From positions 442,039-506,038 of the forward strand of contig JAJEKV010000141.1 in NCBI GenBank assembly GCA_021234155.1: a stretch of 64,000 bases of DNA, given 5' to 3'. The notes beneath the pieces were generated by a model that was not told the DNA's origin, ran no database searches, and saw only the letters and a program-made list of their open reading frames with translations. Made by a program: the position numbers and the translations under genes. This document shows, piece after piece, positions 45,554 through 54,451 of the stretch. Numbering within the stretch: position 1 is the stretch's first letter; every line of letters starts with the position of its first letter. The DNA comes from Isoetes taiwanensis (lineage: Eukaryota; Streptophyta; Lycopodiopsida; Isoetales; Isoetaceae).

Positions 45554-46358
45554 TTACATACTTATAACTAGAGAATGTCCGAAATATTCTAGTAAATGTA
45601 ATTTAGAACTCATATAAGAGGCATAGCATACATAAATGCGTAAGATCATTCGCAATCGGATCATCATGAGCAACAAGTTGAGTGATGCGATTAATCTCAT
45701 AGACGGACGCCTCGAACCCGATGAAGGTGGATAACAACACGATAAACCCCGCTTGGAAGAATGATTTCGACCCTCCGCTACCCCCCTTCCAGCCAGAATC
45801 AAGGGGATACCCTCCGAGAACATCTATAAAGATCATTATATTTCATAGTGCAAGTAATGGAGTCTATAGGGAAGGTAGACCCCCAGTAATAAGAATAACC
45901 AGGCCGAGACATAGCAAATGGATGCCTTCTCCATTGAATGAATGGAGCCGTACTTATATCGAACAAAATTATTGACATGCAATCGAAGCAAAGATTATTG
46001 GTTATATATACGAGCATAATGTACAAAATACACGATTATGAACTCTTCAAATAAGTATTGACAATATGATCCGTGATGACAAGTATTGATTTAGGGGACT
46101 CTTCGAGTCATTGTCACCAGCACCCCAAAGGATCTTTTCTATCATGTACATTTGATGCTCTCTATTCCATATTAGATGGATGATAACATCAAGGGATCGT
46201 GATAATAGCGAGGATTGAGAGCGCAGTTGGTCATCCGCCTTCCATTGGTATTTCTCGCCAGCGACATCGCTTGAAGTTTTCGTGGATTCATCTTGCGTGA
46301 TGGAATCAATGCTCAGACTGTGAGGAGGCCACATGGCCAATGTTGTCGCACTCGGCAA
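45554..46358 (-). pseudogene. Island gene 4, unassigned
   Basis: The minus strand reads VAGEKYQWKADDQLRSQSS and LDVIIHLIWNREHQMYMIEK (46358-46047), then YYWGSTFPIDSITCTMKYND (46026-45799) and, in overlapping frames, AGFIVLLSTFIGFEAS and EINRITQLVAHDDPI (45836-45603). These look coding but are in different frames, so introns or frameshifts intervene. No family is recognised. Its 3' end faces array B. Confidence 0.35.
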
Positions 46359-46509
46359 TTTGATGTATATTTATACCCACCAAAATTATTGATGGTATGT
46401 ACGCACCAAAAATTATTGATCGTATATACATAGAAATTATTGGATTATATACATACTTGTATGGTACTAGTATAATGGCATATATACCTGATTTCTCTTT
46501 AAATAGGCA

Positions 46510-46729
46510 TCTATGCCTTCACTGTCTATCATTGTCTTTGCTTCTTGTTTGCTCCTTGCCTCTTGTCTGCTTCTTTGTCCCGCTTTTGCTTTGCCTCTTT
46601 TCCCCTTTGTCCGCCTCTTTGTCCGCTCCACTAATTTCTTTGTCCGATCCACTAATTTCTTGTCCGCTCCTTGCCTCCCCTTGCGCTCGCCTCCACTAAT
46701 TTCTTCTCGCTTCCACTAATTTCTTGCAA
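46510..46729 (+). repeat. Pyrimidine-rich repetitive leader of paralog 1
   Basis: About 220 bases almost free of purine runs, built from repeats such as CCACTAATTTCTT and TTGTCCGCTCC. It ends TTGCAAATG at the start codon 46730. The comparable leader before paralog 2 has different repeat units but the same composition and the same end, TTTGCAAATG. Confidence 0.7.
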
Positions 46730-47289
46730 ATGGTAACCTTGCAAGAACATCCTCGCTGGGCTGATCCGGAATACCTGCAAGCGTGCGGCAGAAATACGTG
46801 CACTTTTGATGATTTTTTTAGCAACTTTTGGGAGCATCGATGGCGTCACGGTCCAACCACAGAGCTTGCAAGGCAGCTGAGCAACTTCATTATCGATCGC
46901 TATACTCGCCATCTCCTCCACCGAGGAGATCAATTCGAGTCGCAAGGTTCAATCTAAGTGCTTTGGGACTTCTTGAACCCCCCTCAGATTTAGAAGATAG
47001 GCTAGAACAGTTGAAGGACATGCTTTTCCATGGTTTCATGGCCTACTCTCTGGATCAGTATGCGCCTCTGGTCATTCCTACTAGTGAGAAGAATAGGATT
47101 TATATCCTCATTGAACTTTACAACTTCCATTACAAATCTTTTGTGGATATTGGTAAGCTCCTATTCCGTTCCCTTGACTTCAACATCCTGTGGTTACCGC
47201 CTAGATTCCCCACCGATACAATTCCTTGGGATACACGTGACCTATGGCTACATAGCACACACAAAGACATAAATACGCATATATCATAG
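46730..47289 (+). pseudogene. Island paralog 1 (unknown family)
   Basis: ATG 46730 opens MVTLQEHPRWADPEYLQACG, then FFSNFWEHRWRHGPTTELAR and QLSNFIIDRYTRHLL, stopping at 46957. In another frame it continues LSALGLLEPPSDLEDRLEQL, FMAYSLDQYAPLVIPT and YNFHYKSFVDIGKLLFRSLD to 47289. The second member at 47993 aligns along both parts, which shows they are one gene broken by a frameshift (or an unrecognised intron). No domain is known to me. Hairpin array C follows 191 bases after the end. Confidence 0.5.
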
Positions 47290-47479
47290 AAAGATACTCC
47301 ATTGGAATATGTGTATAAACTAGATTTTCATAGAAATTAAGTATAGAAGCAAGTGAGTTTCGTGTAATTAAGTTACATCTTCGTGTAATTAAGTGATTTT
47401 CGTGCAATTAAGTAATTAAGTAATATCTTCTACCATTTTCCTTGTATTTTTTCATGTGATTGTTCTATTTGTGGTCATA

Positions 47480-47566
47480 TTCGCAATCCGAGCCACGGTG
47501 CGGCGAAATCGCTTCATTTACAAATTATTGAAGTGTCTATTTCGCACCGTGGCTACGGTGCGAAAT
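47480..47566. repeat. Hairpin array C (2 units)
   Basis: Units at 47480-47507 (partly decayed) and 47539-47566. The second has perfect 12-bp arms, ATTTCGCACCGT and ACGGTGCGAAAT, around a GGCT loop. The loop is not self-complementary although the arms are, so the conserved feature is the hairpin rather than a symmetric site. Confidence 0.85.
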
Positions 47567-47689
47567 ACGCAGATCCCGTTTTCTTACCACCACCGAATGG
47601 TATAATACTTCAGCATTATTGGTATTATTCTTCATCATTCTTGGTATTATACTTCAACAGTATTAGTATTATACTTCAACATTATTGAT

Positions 47690-47992
47690 TCAGAGCTATA
47701 AATTCTTTCAAATTTTGCTTTCACTTCTCACCTTTGGTCTTTGGTCTTCCTTGTTCCTTGCCACTTGATCTTGATGTTTGTTCTTCGCTACTTCATCTTG
47801 TTCCTTGCTCTTGATCTTGCTACTTGATCTTGTTCCTTGCTTTCTTGCTCCATGATCTTCCTTCTTTTTTGAACTTCTTGCTCCTTGATCGCCCTTGATC
47901 CTTGCTTCTTGCTACTTGATCTTGATGCTCCTTGCTACTTGATCTTCGTGTTCTTTGTTCTTTTGATACTTAATCTTCGTGTTTTTTTGCAA
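47690..47992 (+). repeat. Pyrimidine-rich repetitive leader of paralog 2
   Basis: About 300 bases of irregular repeats of CTTGCTACTTGATCTTG type, strongly C/T-rich. It ends TTTGCAAATG at the start codon 47993. It could form an untranslated leader or a cryptic promoter; its repeats differ from those before paralog 1. Confidence 0.7.
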
Positions 47993-48450
47993 ATGATTGG
48001 ACCGAATCCTCCCCGGCCACTCCGTAAGGCCTGCAGCATGCCCCGTGCATTCTCAGGCGGCCTGGAATGGATGAGCTATGGGACCATATTTCTTGAGTGG
48101 AGGTTGCGCCACAGCCCCACCAAGGAGCTTACAATGGAGTTGATCAACTTCATTCGAGCGATTTGATTGTGGTCATGAGCCACCGATGGAAATTAATCCA
48201 TCCTCAATGTTATAGGAGACTTGCAATGAGGGGACTTCTTGAACCCCTCCTTATCCGACGAGATGCTACAAAGAATTGAGGCCTCTTCTTCGTATTTGGA
48301 TATTTAGCACACTCTCTCGATGCATACATATCGAGTTTCATTCATGAAATTAACCGGGGACGATGTATGGCCTTATTAGGGTGTACTACAACGAGTACAA
48401 CGGTTTTGTGGAGTTGGGTCCGCTTCTTCTTCCGTGAGTATCATCCCTCG
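47993..48450 (+). pseudogene. Island paralog 2 (same family as paralog 1)
   Basis: ATG 47993 opens MIGPNPPRPLRKACSMPRA, then IFLEWRLRHSPTKELTMELI, stopping near 48166. In other frames it continues RRLAMRGLLEPLL, YLAHSLDAYISSFI and VYYNEYNGFVELGPLLLP. The motifs W/R-HxPT-EL, GLLEP, (A/H)SLD-Y and (Y/N)GFVELGPLL match paralog 1 in the same order. It is broken by at least two frameshifts. Product unknown. Hairpin array D begins about 260 bases downstream. Confidence 0.5.
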
Positions 48451-48710
48451 GGAATTACTTTTTCTAATGACTAGGTACCCCATATGGTGGGAAGAATCAG
48501 CCGGGAGGAGCGTGAGTTTTGACTCCTAACCCGTGATGCATGGGTTAGACCTCGCAGGGAAGGGGAAGGGGTTAGAAACCTAGGGGAAGGTTACTTGGAC
48601 ATAATTCCGCTATTTGCCGCTCTCTAAATGTTCTCTAATATGTTAATATATTCTCTAACATGTTAATATGCTCACTTTGATCTTGTGGTTCACCTTCTAT
48701 GGAATGATTC

Positions 48711-48849
48711 AATTTCGCATAAAGGGCCCACGGTGCGCGAAATTGCCCCGCCTCACACACAAGAATCTTATAGAATTTCGACCGTGGGCCACGGCGCGAA
48801 AATACCTCCCTCACAAAGTAATTTATACCCATTTCGCACCGTGGCAAAT
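48711..48849. repeat. Hairpin array D (3 units)
   Basis: Units at 48711-48744, 48773-48802 and 48831-48849. The first two keep long arms (AATTTCGC... and ...GCGCGAAATT in the first). The third is only the left arm plus GTGG. Spacing is about 60 bp with unrelated spacers. Confidence 0.85.
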
Positions 48850-48984
48850 CTGCATTGTAAGTATACATAGAGAATAGATACAATCAAAATACTTAGCAAG
48901 CAAACAAAATATACAACAAAGATCGCTTCATTAATATAAAACACTTTACATGCCTCGAAGTAATTTGTCAAGGCAATATCCCCG

Positions 48985-50353
48985 CCTCATTATTGTCACT
49001 TTTTGAATGCACAAAGACATTTCACACAGCCTTCAAGAACCTCGACCATGTGATTCTCAGCGCCTCGTCGCAGCATCAAGGGCATCTCGCAGTGAATCGA
49101 AGTCACCGTTTCGCATTGGAAAATCAGAATCCAGCTCTCCATACCTTGCACCATCCCTCTTCATCTTATCAGATTCTCCCCGAACCACCTCCTTACATAT
49201 TCTAGCCATTGTGAGCTTCGAAGCACCCACTCCACGTGGTTCTCGAAGTGCCGGATTTCGCGATCCATCTTAACTTTTGATTAAACGGCCGGCCCTTCTT
49301 ATTCAAATTTTAGAGGGCCTTTGCAGAGAACCTGCTTTTCTTCGCAAATGCTTAGGCTTAGTCTTCCTCTTACGCCTACCGGATTCCGCGACTACAAAGC
49401 CGCTTCATCAACAGAACCACTATCGATCGGTACAACGGTTTCGTGCACAACCGCCACAGTGTACTCGCAAATGGCTCTTGTAGAACGATATTTTCTTCTA
49501 TTTGAGCCGTCACAGGACCTCGAAAGGGACATCCCGGTACATAATATTCGTGGGTTCAAAAAACCGCCCGACAAAAGAATAGGAACGCTTCGCGACAGCA
49601 CATCACCAACAGAACATCCCGACATGCACATCCCGATGGTCATCCTCATGGGGCTTAGCATTCTCATTGTCGGCTCCAAGCAAGTCCGCCCCCGGTTTAT
49701 CCCCACCAATCCAACTTCCGCACTCTACGAGGAAGTCCGGTTATGTAATCTATCTCATTAACCAAGATGAGAATGTGTTAGAGTTGGCGCCAAAGAAGCC
49801 ATCAACCCGGGCCACACGACGAAGGAATGGAGTGCCTCAAGCAAGGTGTCAGCCCCATCGGCGGAACAGTAACGCCGTGGGTTCGGGTGTAACTACCACA
49901 TCGACGCTAACGACGATGCAATCATCGCACAGAACTCCATGACAGCATACCGCCGCACGGGTTCCTTCTCCGACTAAATGGCCGTAAGAGAACAGTAAAC
50001 ACGCCTTGGCTCGAAGGTATGTCTCTAAAAATCTCCTCTCGGCATTGGCAACATTCTCAACTACAAACCCGCACCGCTTTGATGGATGTTTTTCGCCTCT
50101 AAGACGGTGCTCGCTCGATGTTAGAAGCACCGACATAGCTTAGTGGCGCCGCCCTCGCTGCTTCACCATGATGTGTGTGCCTGCATCGCCGCCTTCTTCG
50201 CTTCTTGGTTGTTGGGATTGTTAGATCCGCATTACCGCTTATTCTCAAGCCATTGTCTCCGAATCGTAATGCAACAAATGAGTGGACAAGATTGATAAAT
50301 ATGCAATGTAATGACTTAGAACAAATATCAAAAGCGCACAACATCGATAACAA
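48985..50353 (-). pseudogene. Island gene 5, unassigned
   Basis: The minus strand has overlapping open frames: 50353-50099 (NADLTIPTTKKRRRRR), 50136-49849, and 49709-49392 with RMLSPMRMTIGMCMSGCSVG. Another minus frame near 49,150 reads KMKRDGARYGELDSDF. None is complete and no domain is recognised. The basic patch of five arginines could be a nuclear signal. Its 3' end would face array D. The opposite strand also has open frames, so even the coding strand is uncertain. Confidence 0.25.
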
Positions 50354-50425
50354 AGATAATTATATAAAGAGTACCGCTGTTACCGCGGCGAAAAACGGCA
50401 AAAGATAGCCACGGAAACCAAATGC

Positions 50426-50572
50426 TTTCGCGACCGCGGGCACGGTGCGCGAATAATAGCGCTAATCTATAACTAATTCCTCATTTTCATTCAAGCACCG
50501 CGGGCACGGTGCGAAATACTTGTCATTCAAAGAATTGAATACCAACTAAGTTCGCACCGCGCCCACGCCGCC
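50426..50572. repeat. Hairpin array E (3 units)
   Basis: Units at 50426-50453 (arms TTTCGCG/ACCG and CGGT/GCGCGAA), 50492-50518 (AAGCACCG, loop CGGGCA, CGGTGCGAAAT) and 50551-50572 (left arm clear, right arm changed). Spacing is 66 and 59 bp. It lies just beyond the 3' end of the minus-strand gene 52430-50640. Confidence 0.85.
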
Positions 50573-50639
50573 AACCTAACATATTTGAAACATTATAGTT
50601 GCACATCATGGTCAATAGTTATACATTAATATGAATTTA

Positions 50640-52430
50640 TTCATACAATTGATTCCCCGTATATATCTTCTACCCCGCCCCGATCCTTGTGGATCGCCAA
50701 CGCCTTAACTTGTCTCGGCCGCACTAGAGCTACACCATATCCTGCTTTTTTTCCCGCTTCAACTTTTCTCCTCAATATTCTAGCCAACGCCGTGGTCTTG
50801 TTTAGCTTTATCTTTTTCTCTAGCTTGCGATAATCCTTCTATAGAACCATTGGCACATCTCGCTGTAATGAGTTACCACACGAACCTCGATGTTGTGTGA
50901 ACCTGAAAAGCATTCTTGGCTTGCTTATGTGACTTCTCCATTCCCTCAAGCAGATTCCATATTCCCAAGCTCCCGTACTTTTGGCAAACCACAAGCCATG
51001 GGCGTGAAGTATATGAATGTAATGTGTGACATTGCATTCTCCCCATGCTTGTATAAACGACTTCGTGAATTCGCCATCGCTACTCAATTCATCTAACTTT
51101 CCACCCACCATTTTCTTTCTCTCGCCATCAAAGTTACCAGACCGCTTTATTCTCGCCACACGCTTTTAATTTTCTTTTAGTTTTGCCCTCCCACGTGAAG
51201 TACGGTCATCTTCGCTTCCAAAGAAGTCCTTATACCCCTCCCACTTTCCAGCTTGGCAATGATCCATTCTTACGTAATTTAGTACAAGGCAGAAATCTCT
51301 TCGCTTTCACCCCACCCATAGATGGTTTACAAGGAACCTTGCCTCCCTTCTTAGGATCTTGCAGGATTTTATAGTCACCACCATGAAGACCAAGATCGAA
51401 AGCACGCTTCTCAACATCTTTCATACACTTTTCTCCTCGGGCTGATTGTGGAGACTTATTCCAAGCAAAAAGAATGCTCATGTACACCATCTTATCCACT
51501 ATTCTTAGAAAGGCATGGAGAGTGCAAATATGTACTCTCTTCACAGAATTGCAAGTACGGGGATCAAAGTTTTGTCCTCCTTCTCACGCTTGGCTTCAAA
51601 GATCCCGGTCACATTCGAGAGTACTCATTCCCTTCCCCTTATCATCTACCCTAGCATACAAACAAGAAGGACATGCGTGGGTAGTCTTACCGTAACCATG
51701 TTTCATGTTATACATGCACTTGATGGTCTTTAGATCAGCAGCCGATGCCATTCAACCTCGTAAATCTCCGTAGCCGAACCCAAGCTTCTCTCCACTCCAT
51801 GAGCAAAGAATAATAGTAGGAATAGGTGTCTCCCGAAAGACCCACTAAAGAACACCATGATTTTCTTCCTGCATTTGAAATATCCCTATCCACCAAATAT
51901 GGTCCTCTCTGATTGAATAGAGAACTTCCCTTCCTCATTATCGAATTTGACAACGCCTGCTTCATTAATGTCAAAGAAACCCTCTCATACTTTTCACCTT
52001 TGATCGGTTCCATCTCATCCAACTTTATAGCAATTTGGAGTTTCCCTCCACATTCTTCCACTTTCATATCATAGAAGCTTAACCAATGTAAGAAGCATTT
52101 TAGAGAGATCCATCCAACAATTATTCTTCTCATTAAGAACAAATAGATCATTTCCTGAGCCACCCTTCTTCTTACTTTTCCCAATGATTAGTGATCCCAA
52201 GTGCACGGATGTGGTGATCCGGTACATCTCTCCCAAATGTTCGTGTACTTCGATTCCTCTTTGTTCCGCTTTTGCTCGACATAACCGAAGTCTTGGCAAG
52301 ATGGTCTTCAAATACCCTGCTGCTTGATACCATCCCGCAAACATCTAAAGAGAGCAATGTAAGCTTGTCGACCGATACCCACATTGTCACATAATTCTTG
52401 CATGTTATCAACTTTGACTCTTTCCCAATT
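50640..52430 (-). pseudogene. Island gene 6: transposase-like or viral-type protein, family not assigned
   Basis: This is the longest gene-like stretch of the island. Minus-strand frames in order: WYQAAGYLKTILPRLRLCRA and EVHEHLGEMYRITTSVHLGS (52344-52069); MKVEECGGKLQIAIKLDEME and KGEKYERVSLTLMKQALS (52184-51735); LKTIKCMYNMKHGYG; RVHICTLHAFLRIVDKMVYM, CMKDVEKRAFDLGLHGGDYK and VPCKPSMGGVKAKRFLP (51544-51230); CNVTHYIHILHAHGLWFAK (51159-50839). It is broken by about three frame changes. I have a weak memory of similar large uncharacterised proteins with a THY-x-HIL-x-AHG block in repeat-rich eukaryotic genomes, but cannot name the family or confirm catalytic residues. Confidence 0.5.
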
Positions 52431-52992
52431 CAAGAAGCACTGCTCAAAGAACTTTTTCTTAAATGGTTAGCTCCAGAAGCTTCAACATATCTATAACATC
52501 ATCTTTAGTTACAAGCTTTTTTCAACAAACTAGCCATATTACAAGGTTTTCTTCTTCTTTTCAGCCATAGTAGGATCCACCAGATTTTTAATAGCGTGGA
52601 TCCTTCTTCGAGAGCCCCCACCACTAGGGGCAAGTATATTTAGGGCCTTCAGCTCTTTTTTCCTCTCCCTCATGCCCAAGTGGTGTCATTTTCAGTCTTT
52701 TAACTTCCTCTCCGGTTTGTCATTGTCCTCGAGCATCTCTTCAATCCTTGTTTAAGTGACTCCACCTCCATAAGCAACCTTTGATTGAAGCTTGCGCTCT
52801 TCTCAGATTCTTAGACCCGTTGGTTAAGAAATAGTTACACCTGTTGGAGGTAATTACAATGTGCTACCATATTGCAATGCACTCCACACAATTGATTGTA
52901 CATTGTTCTCAAATGCACATCGAATTACTTGAAATATTATTGCAATAGCCAAGCTGCCTTGATTACCCTTACGTGCAAAATGAATAAGCCCC

Positions 52993-53341
52993 ATGGAGAA
53001 TGAAATTCAGGATGTCTTCTCGGTGATCGGATCGATGGGATACAGCCTTCCCCACGCCCCGAGATCAATATTCATTGTCACCGAAGCTCAAGAGCATTCT
53101 CATCGACTGCTTCCTTCCGATTATATTGATTTTTGTAGGGCAAGCGCTTCTTGGGCACCTCCACCCGAATTGGCCTTTCGGTTTACGTATTCAAAAAGAA
53201 TTACTCATTGTCATTGGCAAAATTAATAGAACAGCTACCTCGCCCATAGATCGAATTCGAGTCGCTGATGATCGCTTCCGAGCTCCACAGTCCGGCGACC
53301 AAATTGATGTAATTCTTCGCCAAAATACGAAGGAAAACTAG
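52993..53341 (+). pseudogene. Short unassigned open frames near the island edge
   Basis: Two overlapping plus frames (52993-53226 and 53075-53341) read SVIGSMGYSLPHAPRSIF and DRIRVADDRFRAPQSGDQID. They may be remnants of one coding exon. No domain is recognised. The stretch 52431-52992 holds nothing I can call. Confidence 0.2.
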
Positions 53342-53727
53342 AGAATTCCTTCGGATTTGGGCGAGGATTGACATCAAAACTAAATTCGAAATGCCCTCCA
53401 AAGCTTTGGCGCCCAATTGAGGCATTCTTGAGGCGTCCCGCTCGAAGCTACTCCTTGTAGCTTCAGTTCGGTGGGAAGGTGGGGGGAGGAGGGATTTAGG
53501 CGTAATGAGTAAAACAACAAGTAATAATGACGTTTACCAGGTTCGGTTGCTCCAGGGCTGAGGTTCGGTTGAGGTTCGTGGGGGCTTTTTGCCCATACCT
53601 GCAGGTTCGGGTACCAACTAAAATCCAAATTTGGGAATGGCTTACAAGGGCGTTAATAGACTCCACCAAACCTCTAATGACTTCACCGTTTATGATTTTT
53701 GCTGAATGCAATTCTCCATGAATTGAG

Positions 53728-54240
53728 GTGGTATTTTTAGCAATGGATTCCTTGCTTGAGCCTCTCCCATTGAATGATTTTTGCCAGAAGCTTGCATTTG
53801 TATCTGTTCCAGCTAAAGAATTTGGGCTTGAATGGGCAGTAAAGGAATTCATGGATGTACATGATGAAGTTGAAATTACGGGAGTGATTGAGCATTTTGA
53901 CAGTAAGAAGAAGATATTTCATATTTTTTTTTACTATAATGAGACTAGAACTGCTGTCAAATGGTCTTTAGTTGATAAATACATAGTGAGAAAGGGAGAT
54001 GATACTAATTTTCGAGCATTGGAAAAAGAAAGAAAACGTGATAGAAATTCAAGAAAGAAGTTACTGCACAAGGATAAGAAGTCAAATATAGAAGAAGGAT
54101 GTTCTTTTTCTATTGTTATGAAGCGCAAGAGGGACGTATATGCATGCTCAGTGACGAGAGTTCTAGTCATGTAAAAGAAGAGATGATAGTGATTATGTTC
54201 AATTAGAGGATACATCAGCTAGTGACGATGATTCTGTTAA
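53728..54240 (+). pseudogene. Accessory ORF, possibly the N-terminal part of the piggyBac-like element
   Basis: The first ATG is at 53743 (MDSLLEPLPLNDF), directly after a possible 3' splice site, TTTTTAG. It reads EFGLEWAVKEFMDVHDEVEI and TGVIEHFDSKKKIFHIFFYY, like a small barrel domain (Tudor/chromo-like). This is followed by a lysine-rich stretch and, after frame changes near 54,130-54,180, an acidic run ending SASDDDSVN. Similar small domains precede piggyBac-like transposases in some plants as far as I recall; the link to the transposase at 57.9-59.9 kb is inference. A 206-bp repeat interrupts the ORF at 54241. Confidence 0.45.
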
Positions 54241-54446
54241 CTCCGCTGCCCTACGTAACCCCCCGTGTGAATATGCACCCAAACCAAAGGGGGTTTAAGG
54301 GGGATTTTAATTTAAATGTGTTAAATGCAATGGTTTGTGTTAATAATGTTAATGGTAGTTGTGTGTTGATTGCTATATTAAAAATTTTTTTGGGCCCTTC
54401 GGGCCCTAACAAAAGCAAACGTAGATAAACTTTAAGGGCGTAAATC
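54241..54446 (+). repeat. ~206-bp dispersed repeat, copy 2, with GTTAA target duplication
   Basis: It is flanked on both sides by GTTAA (54236-54240 and 54447-54451). Removing it and one GTTAA lets the upstream acidic frame continue for about 45 codons, so it inserted into a coding frame. It is the inverse of 40813-41020. It contains GGGCCCTTCGGGCCC. The ends (CTCCGCTGCCC, GGGCGTAAATC) show only a weak inverted match, so the class (MITE or other small non-autonomous element) is open. Confidence 0.8.
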
Positions 54447-54451
54447 GTTAA

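Larger units (their letters stand above)
41400..53540. other. Hairpin-array island: decayed multi-gene element of unknown type
   Basis: This region differs from its AT-rich neighbours in texture. It has frequent CG dinucleotides, many closely packed broken open frames on both strands, short GT-AG introns, and five arrays of one hairpin-forming palindrome that occur nowhere else in the window. Gene-like frames and arrays alternate. Boundaries are approximate and no terminal repeats were found. It may be a large DNA transposon, an integrated virus-type element, or a decayed gene cluster; none of the frames identifies it. Confidence 0.5.

Noticed and set aside
40813-54446. The inverted 206-bp repeats as terminal inverted repeats of one 13.6 kb element holding the island
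   Set aside because: The right copy has its own GTTAA target duplication and interrupts a coding frame, so it is an independent insertion; the two copies are more likely unrelated events.
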